Below are positions 27,040-40,300 of a stretch of DNA of 64,000 bases, piece after piece. The translations under genes were made by a program, and so were the position numbers. Each line of letters opens with the position of its first letter. The first letter of the stretch is position 1. This DNA is from Callipepla californica brunnescens (taxonomy: Eukaryota > Chordata > Aves > Galliformes > Odontophoridae): NCBI GenBank assembly GCA_023055505.1, contig JALIRH010000049.1, forward strand, positions 2,170,001-2,234,000, written 5' to 3'. The notes beneath the pieces are model-generated. The model did not search any database and was not told where the DNA came from. It saw only the letters and a list, made by a program, of their open reading frames with translations.

Positions 27040-30000
27040 ATCAATGTGGCCATAGAACTGAAAGGGGTAATAATAATAAATGGGGCCATAGGAATCAGTG
27101 AGGCCATAGGAATCAATGTGGCCACAGCGATCAATGGGATCGTAGGAATCAATGGGGCCAGAGAACTCAATGGGGCCATAGAACTCAATGGAGCCATAGA
27201 ACTCAATGGGGCCATAGGGATCAATGGGGCCATAGAAATCAATGGGGCCATAGAACTCAATGTGGTTTAGGGATCAGTGTGGCCATAGGAATCAATGGGG
27301 CCATAGGGATCAATGGGCACATAGGTATCAATGGGACCATTGATCTCAATGGGGCCGTAGGGATCAATGGGGCCATAGAACTCAATGGGCCATAGGGATC
27401 AATGGGACCATAGGAATCAATGGAGCCATAAGGATCAATGGGGCCATAGGGATCAATGGGGCCATCGGGATCAATGGAGACATAGAACTCAATGGAGCCA
27501 TAGAACTCTATGGGGCCATTGGAAATCAATGGGGACATAGGGATCAATTGGGCCATAGAACTCAATAGGACCATAGGAATCAATGGAGCCATAGAACTCA
27601 ATGGAGCCATAAAAATCAATGGGGCTATAGGAATCAGTGGGGCCATAGGAATCAATGTGGCCACAGCGATCAATTGGATCGTAGGAATCAATGGGGCCAG
27701 AGAACTCAATGGGGCCATAGAACTCAATGGAGCCATAGAACTCAATGGGGCCATAGGGATCAATGGGGCCATAGAAATCAATGGGGCCATAGAACTCAAT
27801 GTGCTTTAGGGATCAGTGTGGCCATAGGAATCAATGGGGCCATAGGGATCAATGGGCACATAGGTATCAATGGGACCATTGATCTCAATGGGGCCGTAGG
27901 GATCAATGGGGCCATAGAACTCAATGGGCCATAGGGATCAATGGGACCATAGGAATCAATGGAGCCATAAGGATCAATGGGGCCATAGGGATCAATGGGG
28001 CCATCGGGATCAATGGAGACATAGAACTCAATGGAGCCATAGAACTCTATGGGGCCATTGGAAATCAATGGGGACATAGGGATCAATTGGGCCATAGAAC
28101 TCAATAGGACCATAGGAATCAATGGGGCCATAGAACTCAATGGAGCCATAGAACTCAATGGGGCCATAGGGATCAATGGGGTAATAGGGATCAATGAGAC
28201 CATAGGAATCAATGGGACCATAGGGATCAATGGGACCATAGGAATCAGTGGGGCCATAGGAATCAGTGGGGCCATAGGAATCAATGGAGCCATAGAACTC
28301 AATGGGGCCATAGGGATCAATGGGACCTTAGAAATCAATGGGGCCTTAGCGATCAATGGCGCCATAGGGATCAATGGGGCCACAGGGATCGATGGGGCAA
28401 TTGGGATCAATGGGGCCATAGAGATCAATGGGGCCATAGGAATCAATGGGGCCATATAAATCGAAGGGGCCATAGGAATCAGTGGGGCTATAGGAATCAA
28501 TGGAGCCATAGAACTCAATCGAGCCATAGAACTCAATGGGGCCATAGGGATCAATGGCGCCATAGGGATCAATGGGGCCACAGGGATCGATGGGGCCATA
28601 GGGACTAATGGGGCCATAGAAATCAATGGGGCCTCAGGGATCGATTGGGCCATAGGGATCAATGGGGCCATAGAGATCAATGGGGCCTTAGGAATCAATG
28701 TAAACAATAGGAATCAATGGAAACATAGGAATCAATGCGGCCATAGGAATCAATGGGGCCATAGGAATCAATGGAGCCATAGAACTCAATGGGGCCATAG
28801 GGATCAATGGGGCCATACAACTCAAAGGGGCCATAGGAATTAATGTGGCCATACGGATCACTGTGGCCATAGGAATCAATGGGACCCTAGGAATCAATGG
28901 GACCATAGGGATCAATGGAGCCATAGAACTCAAAGGGGCCATAGAATCAATGTGGCCATAGAAATGAAGGGGCCATAAAAATCAATGGAACCATAGGGAT
29001 CAATGGGGCCATAGGGATCAATGGGGCCATAGAACTCAAAGGGGCGATAGAATTTAATGGGGACATAGGGATCAATGGGAACATAGGAATCAAAGGGTCA
29101 TAGGAATCAGTGGGGCCATAGAACTCAGTGGGGCCATAGGGATCAATGGGTCCATAGAAATCAATGGGGCCATATGGATCAATGTGACCATAGGGATCAA
29201 TGGGGCCAGAGGAATCAATGGGGCCACAGCAATCAATGGGGCCATAGGAATGAATGGGGCAATACAACTCAATGGGGCCATAGGGATCAATGGGGCCATA
29301 GAAATCAATGGGGCCATAGAACTCAATGTGGTTTAGGGATCAGTGTGGCCATAGGAATCAATGGGGCCATAGGGATCAATGGGCACATAGGTATCAATGG
29401 GACCATTGATCTCAATGGGGCCGTAGGGATCAATGGGGCCATAGTTATCAATGGGACCATAGGCATCAGTGGGGCCACAGGAATCAATGGGGCAATAGTC
29501 ATCACTGGGGCCATTGGAAAAAATGGGGCCATAGGAATCAATGTAGCCGTAGAACTCATTGGGGCCTTAGGGATCGATGGGGCCATAGAGATCAATGGGG
29601 CCATAGGGATCAATGGGGCTATAGGAATCAATGGAGCCATAGAACTTAATGTGGCCATAGGGATCAATGGGACCATAAAAATCAATGGGCCCTAGGAATC
29701 AATGAAGCCATAGGAACCAATGGGAACATAGGAATCAGTGGGGCCATAGGAATCAATAAGGCCATAGAACTCAATGGGGCCTTAGGGATTAATGGGGCCA
29801 TAGAACTCATTGTGGCCATAGGAATCAATGTGGCCATAGAACTCACTCAATGGTGCCTTAGGAATCAATGGGGACAGAGAACTCAATGGGGCCATACGTA
29901 TCAATAACGACATAGGGATCAATGGGGCCATAGGGATCAATGGAGCCAAAGAACTCGAAGGAGCCATAGAACTCACTGGGGCCATAATGATCAATGGGGC

Positions 30001-33000
30001 TATAGGGATCAATTGGGCCATAGAACTCAAAGGGGCCATAGGAATCAATGTGGCCATAGAACTGAAAGGGGTAATAATAATAAATGGGGCCATAGGAATC
30101 AGTGGGGCCATAGGAATCAATGGGGCCACAGCGATCAATGGGACCATAGGAATCAATGGGGCCATAGAACTCAATGGGGCCATAGAACTCAATGGAGCCG
30201 TAGAACTCAATGGGGCCATAGGGATCAATGGGGTAATAGGGATCAATGAGAACATAGGAATCAATGGGACCATAGGGATCAATGGGACCATAGGAATCAG
30301 TGGGGCCATAGGAATCAGTGGGGCCATAGGAATCAATGGAGCCATAGAACTCAATGGGGCCATAGGGATCAAAGGGACCTTAGAAATCAATGGGGACTTA
30401 GCGATCAATGGCGCCATAGGGATCAATGGGGCCACAGGGATCGATGGGGCAATTGGGATCAATGGGGCCCTAGAGATCAATGGGGCCACAGGGATCGATG
30501 GGGCAATTGGGATCAAAGGGGCCATAGAGATCAATGGGGCCATAGGAATCAATGGGACCATATAAATCGAAGGGGCCATAGGAATCAGTGGGGCTATAGG
30601 AATCAATGGAGCCATAGAACTCAATCGAGCCATAGAACTCAATGGGGCCATAGGGACCAATGGGGCCATAGGGATCAATGGGGCCACAGGGATCGATTGG
30701 GCCATAGGGATCAATGGGGCCATAGAGATCAATGGGGCCTTAGGAATCAATGGAGCCACAGAACTCAATGGGGCCATAGGGATCAATAGGGCCATAGGAA
30801 TCAATGGAAACATAGGAAACAATGGAAACATAGGAATCAATGTGGCCATAGGGATCAATGGGGCCATAGGAATCAATGGAGCCATAGAACTCAATGGGGC
30901 CATAGGGATCAATGGGGCCATACAACTAAAAGGGGCCATAGGAATTAATGTGGCCATAGGGATCAATGTGGCCATAGGAATCAATGGGGCCATAGGAATC
31001 AATGGATCATAGGGATCAATGGTGCCATAGGAATCAATGTGACCCTAGGAATCAATGGGACCATAGGGATCAATGGAGCCATAGAACTCAAAGGGGCCAT
31101 AGGAATCAATGTGGCCATAGAACTGAAGGGGCCATAAAAATCAATGGAACCATAGGGATCAATGGGGCCATAGGGATCAGTGGGGCCATAGAACTCAAAG
31201 GGGCCATAGAATTCAATGGGGACATAGGGATCAATGGGAACATAGGAATCAAAGGGTCATAGGAATCAGTGGGGCCATAGAACTCAGTGGGGCCATAGGG
31301 ATCAATGGGGCCATAGAAATCAATGGGGCCATAGGGATCAATGGGACCATAGGAATCAATGGAGTCATAAGGATCAATGGGGTCATAGGGATCAATGGGG
31401 CCATCGGGATCAATGGAGACATAGAACTCAATGTAGCCATAGAAATCAATGGGGTCTTAGGAATCAATGGGGCCATAAAACTCAATGGGGCCATATGAAT
31501 CAATGGAGCCATAGGAATCAATGGAGCCATAGATCTCAATGGGGCCATAGGGATCAATGGGACATAGGGATCAATGGGGACATAGGGATCAATTGGGCCA
31601 TAGGGATCAATGGGGCCATAGGGATCGATGGGACCATAGGAATCAATGGGGCCTTAGGGATAAATGCGGCCATAGAACTCAATGGGGCCAGAGGGATCAA
31701 TGAAGCCATGGGGCTCAATGGGGCCATAGGGATCAATGGGGCCACAGCGATCAATGGAGCAATAGGGATCAATGGGGCCACAGGAATCAATGGGGCCATA
31801 GGAATCAAGGGGCCATAGTCATCAATGGGGCGATAGGGATTAATGGGGCCTCAGGGATCAATGGGGCCTCAGCGATCAATGGGGCCATAGGAACCAATGG
31901 AGCCATAGAACTCAATGGGGCCATAGAACTCAATGGGGCCTTAGGGATCAATGGGACCTTAGGAATCAATGGGGCCTTAGAACTCAATGGGGCCATAGGA
32001 ATCAATGAAGCCTTAGGAATCAACGGGGCCATAGAACTCAATGGGGCCATAGGGATCAATGGAACGATAGGAATCATAGGGTCCATAGGGATCAATGGGG
32101 CCTTAGAGATCAATGGGGCCATAGTGATCAATGGGGCCATAGAACTCAATGGGACCATTATAATCAAAGGAGCCATAGAACTCAATGGGGCCATAGGGAT
32201 CAATGGAGCCATAGAACTCAATGGGGCCATAGGGATCAATTGGGCCATAGAACTCAAAGGGGCCATAGGAACCAATGGGGCCTTAGGAATCAATGGGGCC
32301 ATAGAACTCAATGGGACCATAGGGATCAATGGGACCATAGGAATCAGTGGGGCCATAGGAATCAGTGGGGCCATAGGAATCCATGGAGCCATAGAACTCA
32401 ATCGAGTCATAGAACTCAATGGGGCCATAGGGATCAATGGGACCTTAGAAATCAATGGGGACTTAGGGATCAATGGGGCCATAGGGATCAATTGGGCCAC
32501 AGGGATCGATGGGACCATAGGAATCGAAGGGGCCATAGGAATCAGTGGGGCCATAGGAATCAATGGAGCCTTAGAACTCAATCGAGCCATAGAACTCAAT
32601 GGGGCCATAGGGATCAACGGGACCTTAGGAATCAATGGGGCCATAGGGACCAATGGGGCCACAGGGATCGATTGGGCCATAGGGATCAATGGGGCCATAG
32701 AGACCTATTGGGCCATAGGGATCAATGGGGCCATAGAACTCAAAGAGGCCATAGGAATCAATGGGGCCATAGGAATCAATGGAGCCATAGAATTCAATGG
32801 GGTCATAGGGATCAATGGGGCCATACAACTCAAAGGGGCCATAGAACTCAATGGGGCCATAGAACTCAAAGGGGCCAAAAAAATCAATGGGACCATAGGA
32901 ATCAATGGGGCCATAGAACTCAAAGGGGCAATAGGGATCAATGGGGCCATAGGGATCAATTGAACCATAGAACTCAATGGGGCCATAGAACTCAAAGGGG

Positions 33001-33757
33001 CCATAGGAATCAATGGGGCCATAGGAATCAATGGGGCCATAGAACTCAGTGGGGCCATAGAACTCAATGGGGCAATAGGGATCAATGGATTCAAAGAACT
33101 CAAAGGAGCCATAGAACTCAATGGGGATAGGGATCAATTGGGCCATAGAACTCAATGGGGCCATAGGAATCAATGAGGACATAGAACTGAAAAGGGGTTA
33201 TAAAAATCAATGGGGCCATAGGGATCAATGAAGCCATAGAACTCAATGGAGCCATATAACTCAAAGGGGCCATAGGGATCAATGGGGCCACAGCGATCAA
33301 TGGGGCCATAGGACTCAATGGGGCCATAGGGATTAATGGGGCCATAGGGATCAATGGGGCCATAGGGATCAATAAGGCCATAGGAATCCATGCGGCCATA
33401 GAACTCAATGGGGCCATAGGGATCAATGGGGCCATAGGGATCAATGGGGCAATAGGAATTACTGTGGCCATATGTATCAGTGGGGACATAGAACTCAATG
33501 GGCCCTAGTGATCAATGGGACCATAGGAATCAATAGGGCCATAGGAATAAGTGGGGCCATAGGAATCAGTGGGGCCATAAAAATCAATGGGGCCATAGAA
33601 ATCAATGGGGCCATAGGGATCAATGTGGCCACAGGAATCAATGGGGCCATAGGAATCAATGGGGACATAGGGATCAATGGGTCCATAGGAATCAATGGGG
33701 CCTTAGGAATCAATGGGGCCATGGGGATTAAACGGGCCCTAGGGATCAATGGGGCCT
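27040..33757 (+). repeat. 8.26-kb period module, second copy
   Basis: This is the counterpart of 18780-25497 at offset 8260. The stretch just after LTR 4 (26041 to about 27040) instead matches the stretch after LTR 3 (15960 to about 16880, with some units missing). The module therefore appears to have been built by joining a post-LTR segment to an internal segment. Confidence 0.85.
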
Positions 33758-34018
33758 GTCGTGGTTTTATGATTTTTTGGTACTGCTATTCCACATCATG
33801 GCATCATGTAGTGCATTGGGAGTCAGGGAGAACTACATTCCCCAGAGGACTTTGCAATGCTTTGTTTTTTTTTCACGTGTTTTCCGCTCAGAGGGAACAG
33901 ATAAAAACTCTCTGCGGTCACGGGACGTTCTCTCTCTTTCCTCTAGGATCACTTAGGAGTGGGTGCTCACTGCCGTCCGCCTTCAGCGTTAGCGTAAGGC
34001 CTTCGGTTTATCGGGCAC

Positions 34019-34054
<36 letters not shown>

Positions 34055-34300
34055 GTTTTGTTTGATTAATTAGGCGTAATTCCAAATTGTATTGCATTAT
34101 ATTGTGTTATTTACTTCCTGATGTCTTATTTAGTAAATTAGCTTTTCCCCCTCAGATCGTTGCCGCTGTTTTGTTTTGGGGCTTATTTCCTTTTTTTTTT
34201 TTTTCCTTTTCGCCCTTTCCCCTGTCCGGAGTGTGGGCCTGTGGGTCTCCTTCCTCGGTTGTTGCGGGGCTGGGCCGAACCGGCCCACAAACCCCTGACA
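33757..34300 (+). repeat. Solo LTR 5 in the array (subtype B)
   Basis: 544 bp, the 8260-bp counterpart of LTR 4. The array after it follows the post-LTR 3 pattern to about 36660 (for example 17285-17566 recurs at 35554-35835), then the pattern of about 20510 onward, and ends at the right provirus. Confidence 0.9.
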
Positions 34301-37300
34301 GGCCATAGAACTCAATGGGGCCATAGGAATCAATGGGACCATAGAACTCAATGGTGCAGTAGGGATCAATGTGACCACAGGGATCAATGGGACCATAGGA
34401 ATCAATGGGGCCATAGGGATCAATGGGGCCATAGGGATCAATGGGGACATAGGGATCAATGGGACCATTGGAATCAATGGGACCAGAGGAATCAATGGGG
34501 CCATAGAACTCCATAGACCCATAGGGATTAATGGGGCCATAGAACTCAGTGGGGCCATAGGAATCAATGCAGCCATAGGAATCAATGGGGCTATGGGAAC
34601 CTATGGGGCCAACGGGGTCAATGGGGCCATCGGGATCAATGGGACCATAGAGATCAATAGGGCCATAGGGATCAATGGGGCCATAGAAATCAATGTTGCC
34701 ATTGAGATCAATGGGGACATAGGGATCTATGGGGCCTTAGAACTCATTGGGGCCGTAGGAATCAATGGGGCAATAGGGATCAATGGGGCCATAGAACTCA
34801 ATGGGGCCATAGGGATCAATGAGACCATAGGGATCAATGGGGCCATAGGAATCAATGGGGCCATAGGGATCAACGGGGCCATAGGGATCAATCAGGCATA
34901 GGGATCAATGGGGCCATAGAACTCAATGGGGCCATAGGGATCAATGCGGCCATTGGGATCAATGGAGCCATAGAACTCAATGGAGCCATAGAACTCCAAG
35001 GGAACATAGGGATCAAAGGGGCCATATGGATCAATGGGGCCATAGAACTCAAAGGGGCCATAGAACTCAATGGGGACATAGGGATCAATGGGAACATAGG
35101 AATCAAAGGGGCCATAGGAATCAGTGGGGCCATAGAACTCAGTGGGGCCATAGGGATCAATGGGGCCATAGAACTCAGTGGGGCCATAGGGATCAATGGG
35201 GCCATAGGAATCAGTGGGGCCATAAAAATCAATGGGGACATAGGAATCAATGGGGCCATAGGGATCAGTGGAGCCATAGGGATCAATGGGGCCATAGAAC
35301 TCAAAGGGGCCATAGGGATCAAGAGGGACATAGGGATCAATGGGGCCGTAGGAATCAATGGGTTAATAGGAATCAGAGGGGCCGTAGGAATCAATGGGGC
35401 CATAGGAATCAATGGGGCCATAGGGATCAATGGGGCCATAGGAATCAATGGGACCTTAGGAATTAATGGGGCCACAGGAATCAATGGGACCATAGGAATC
35501 AATGGGGCCTTAGGGATCAATGGGGCCATAGGAATCAATGGGGCCATAGGAATCTAAGGGGCCATAGGAATCAGTTGGGCCATGGATATCAATGGGGCCA
35601 TAGGGATCAATGAAGCCATTGGTATCAGTGGAGCCATAGGGATCAGTGGGGCCACAGGAATCAATAAGGCCATAGGAATCAATGTGGCCATCGGGATCAA
35701 TGGGGCCATAGGGATCAATGGGACCATAGGGATCAATGGTACAATAGGAATCAATGGGGCCACAGCGATCAATGGGACTAAAGGAATCAATGGGGCCATA
35801 GGAATCAATGGAGCCATAGAACTCAGTGGGGCCATAGGGTCAATGGGGCCTTTGGAATCAGTGGGGCCATAGGGATCAATGGGAATATAGGAATCATTGG
35901 GGCCATAGGTATCAAAGGGACCATAGGGATCGATGGGGCCATAGGGATCAATGGGGCCATATAGATCGATGGGGCCATAGGAATCAGTGGAGCCATAGGA
36001 ATCAGTGGGGCCATAGGGATCAATGTGGCCATAGGGATCAATGGGGCCATAGGGATCAATGGGGCCATAGGTATCAGTGGGGCCATCGGAATCAATGGGG
36101 CCATAGAACTCAATGAGGCCATAGGGATCAATAGGACCATAGGGATCAATGGGACAATAGGAATCAATGGGGCCATAGGAATCAGTGGGGCCATAGAACT
36201 CAGTGGGGCCATAGTGATCAATGGGGCCATAGGGATCAATGGGGCCATAGAAATCAATGGGGCCATAGATATCAATGGGTCATTAGAAATTAATGGGGCC
36301 ATAGGAATCATTGGGGCCATAGAACTCAATGGGGCCGTAGAACTCAATGGGGCCATAGAGATAAATGGGACCATAAGAATAAATGGGGCCATAGGGATCA
36401 ATGGGGCCATAGGGATCAATGTGGCCATAGGGATGAGTGGGGCCATAGTAATCAATGGGGCCGTAGGGATCAATGAGGCCATAGGAATCAGTGGGGCCAT
36501 AGGAATCAATGGGGCCATAGGGATCAATGAGGCCATATAGATCGATGGGGCTATAAGAATCAATGGGGCCATAGGAATCAATGGGGCCATTGGGTCAATG
36601 TGGCCATAGGGATCAATGGGGCCAGAGGGATCAATGGGGCCATAGGAATCAATGGGGCTATAGGAATCAATGGGGCCATAGGAATCAATGGAGCCATAGA
36701 ACTCAATGGGGCCATAGGGATCAATGGGGCCATACAACTCAAAGGGGCCATAGGAATTAATGTGGCCATACGGATCACTGTGGCCATAGGAATCAATGGG
36801 ACCCTAGGAATCAATGGGACCATAGGGATCAATGGAGCCATAGAACTCAAAGGGGCCATAGAATCAATGTGGCCATAGAAATGAAGGGGCCATAAAAATC
36901 AATGGAACCATAGGGATCAATGGGGCCATAGGGATCAATGGGGCCATAGAACTCAAAGGGGCGATAGAATTTAATGGGGACATAGGGATCAATGGGAACA
37001 TAGGAATCAAAGGGTCATAGGAATCAGTGGGGCCATAGAACTCAGTGGGGCCATAGGGATCAATGGGTCCATAGAAATCAATGGGGCCATATGGATCAAT
37101 GTGACCATAGGGATCAATGGGGCCAGAGGAATCAATGGGGCCACAGCAATCAATGGGGCCATAGGAATGAATGGGGCAATACAACTCAATGGGGCCATAG
37201 GGATCAATGGGGCCATAGAAATCAATGGGGCCATAGAACTCAATGTGGTTTAGGGATCAGTGTGGCCATAGGAATCAATGGGGCCATAGGGATCAATGGG

Positions 37301-40300
37301 CACATAGGTATCAATGGGACCATTGATCTCAATGGGGCCGTAGGGATCAATGGGGCCATAGTTATCAATGGGACCATAGGCATCAGTGGGGCCACAGGAA
37401 TCAATGGGGCAATAGTCATCACTGGGGCCATTGGAAAAAATGGGGCCATAGGAATCAATGTAGCCGTAGAACTCATTGGGGCCTTAGGGATCGATGGGGC
37501 CATAGAGATCAATGGGGCCATAGGGATCAATGGGGCTATAGGAATCAATGGAGCCATAGAACTTAATGTGGCCATAGGGATCAATGGGACCATAAAAATC
37601 AATGGGCCCTAGGAATCAATGAAGCCATAGGAACCAATGGGAACATAGGAATCAGTGGGGCCATAGGAATCAATAAGGCCATAGAACTCAATGGGGCCTT
37701 AGGGATTAATGGGGCCATAGAACTCATTGTGGCCATAGGAATCAATGTGGCCATAGAACTCACTCAATGGTGCCTTAGGAATCAATGGGGACAGAGAACT
37801 CAATGGGGCCATACGTATCAATAACGACATAGGGATCAATGGGGCCATAGGGATCAATGGAGCCAAAGAACTCGAAGGAGCCATAGAACTCACTGGGGCC
37901 ATAATGATCAATGGGGCTATAGGGATCAATTGGGCCATAGAACTCAAAGGGGCCATAGGAATCAATGTGGCCATAGAACTGAAAGGGGTAATAATAATAA
38001 ATGGGGCCATAGGAATCAGTGGGGCCATAGGAATCAATGGGGCCACAGCGATCAATGGGACCATAGGAATCAATGGGGCCATAGAACTCAATGGGGCCAT
38101 AGAACTCAATGGAGCCGTAGAACTCAATGGGGCCATAGGGATCAATGGGGTAATAGGGATCAATGAGAACATAGGAATCAATGGGACCATAGGGATCAAT
38201 GGGACCATAGGAATCAATGGGGCCATAGAACTCAATGGGGCCATAGAACTCAATGGAGCCGTAGAACTCAATGGGGCCATAGGGATCAATGGGGTAATAG
38301 GGATCAATGAGAACATAGGAATCAATGGGACCATAGGGATCAATGGGACCATAGGAATCAGTGGGGCCATAGGAATCAGTGGGGCCATAGGAATCAATGG
38401 AGCCATAGAACTCAATGGGGCCATAGGGATCAAAGGGACCTTAGAAATCAATGGGGCCTTAGCGATCAATGGCGCCATAGGGATCAATGGGGCCACAGGG
38501 ATCGATGGGGCAATTGGGATCAATGGGGCCCTAGAGATCAATGGGGCCACAGGGATCGATGGGGCAATTGGGATCAAAGGGGCCATAGAGATCAATGGGG
38601 CCATAGGAATCAATGGGACCATATAAATCGAAGGGGCCATAGGAATCAGTGGGGCTATAGGAATCAATGGAGCCATAGAACTCAATCGAGCCATAGAACT
38701 CAATGGGGCCATAGGGATCAATGGCGCCATAGGGATCAATGGGGCCACAGGGATCGATGGGGCCATAGGGACCAATGGGGCCATAGGGATCAATGGGGCC
38801 ACAGGGATCGATTGGGCCATAGGGATCAATGGGGCCATAGAGATCAATGGGGCCTTAGGAATCAATGGAGCCACAGAACTCAATGGGGCCATAGGGATCA
38901 ATAGGGCCATAGGAATCAATGGAAACATAGGAAACAATGGAAACATAGGAATCAATGTGGCCATAGGGATCAATGGGGCCATAGGAATCAATGGAGCCAT
39001 AGAACTCAATGGGGCCATAGGGATCAATGGGGCCATACAACTAAAAGGGGCCATAGGAATTAATGTGGCCATAGGGATCAATGTGGCCATAGGAATCAAT
39101 GGGGCCATAGGAATCAATGGATCATAGGGATCAATGGTGCCATAGGAATCAATGTGACCCTAGGAATCAATGGGACCATAGGGATCAATGGAGCCATAGA
39201 ACTCAAAGGGGCCATAGGAATCAATGTGGCCATAGAACTGAAGGGGCCATAAAAATCAATGGAACCATAGGGATCAATGGGGCCATAGGGATCAGTGGGG
39301 CCATAGAACTCAAAGGGGCCATAGAATTCAATGGGGACATAGGGATCAATGGGAACATAGGAATCAAAGGGTCATAGGAATCAGTGGGGCCATAGAACTC
39401 AGTGGGGCCATAGGGATCAATGGGGCCATAGAAATCAATGGGGCCATAGGGATCAATGGGACCATAGGAATCAATGGAGTCATAAGGATCAATGGGGTCA
39501 TAGGGATCAATGGGGCCATCGGGATCAATGGAGACATAGAACTCAATGTAGCCATAGAAATCAATGGGGTCTTAGGAATCAATGGGGCCATAAAACTCAA
39601 TGGGGCCATATGAATCAATGGAGCCATAGGAATCAATGGAGCCATAGATCTCAATGGGGCCATAGGGATCAATGGGACATAGGGATCAATGGGGACATAG
39701 GGATCAATTGGGCCATAGGGATCAATGGGGCCGTAGGGATCGATGGGACCATAGGAATCAATGGGGCCTTAGGGATAAATGCGGCCATAGAACTCAATGG
39801 GGCCAGAGGGATCAATGAAGCCATGGGGCTCAATGGGGCCATAGGGATCAATGGGGCCACAGCGATCAATGGAGCAATAGGGATCAATGGGGCCACAGGA
39901 ATCAATGGGGCCATAGGAATCAATGGGGCCATAGTCATCAATGGGGCGATAGGGATTAATGGGGCCTCAGGGATCAATGGGGCCTCAGCGATCAATGGGG
40001 CCATAGGAACCAATGGAGCCATAGAACTCAATGGGGCCATAGAACTCAATGGGGCCTTAGGGATCAATGGGACCTTAGGAATCAATGGGGCCTTAGAACT
40101 CAATGGGGCCATAGGAATCAATGAAGCCTTAGGAATCAACGGGGCCATAGAACTCAATGGGGCCATAGGGATCAATGGAACGATAGGAATCATAGGGTCC
40201 ATAGGGATCAATGGGGCCTTAGAGATCAATGGGGCCATAGTGATCAATGGGGCCATAGAACTCAATGGGACCATTATAATCAAAGGAGCCATAGAACTCA

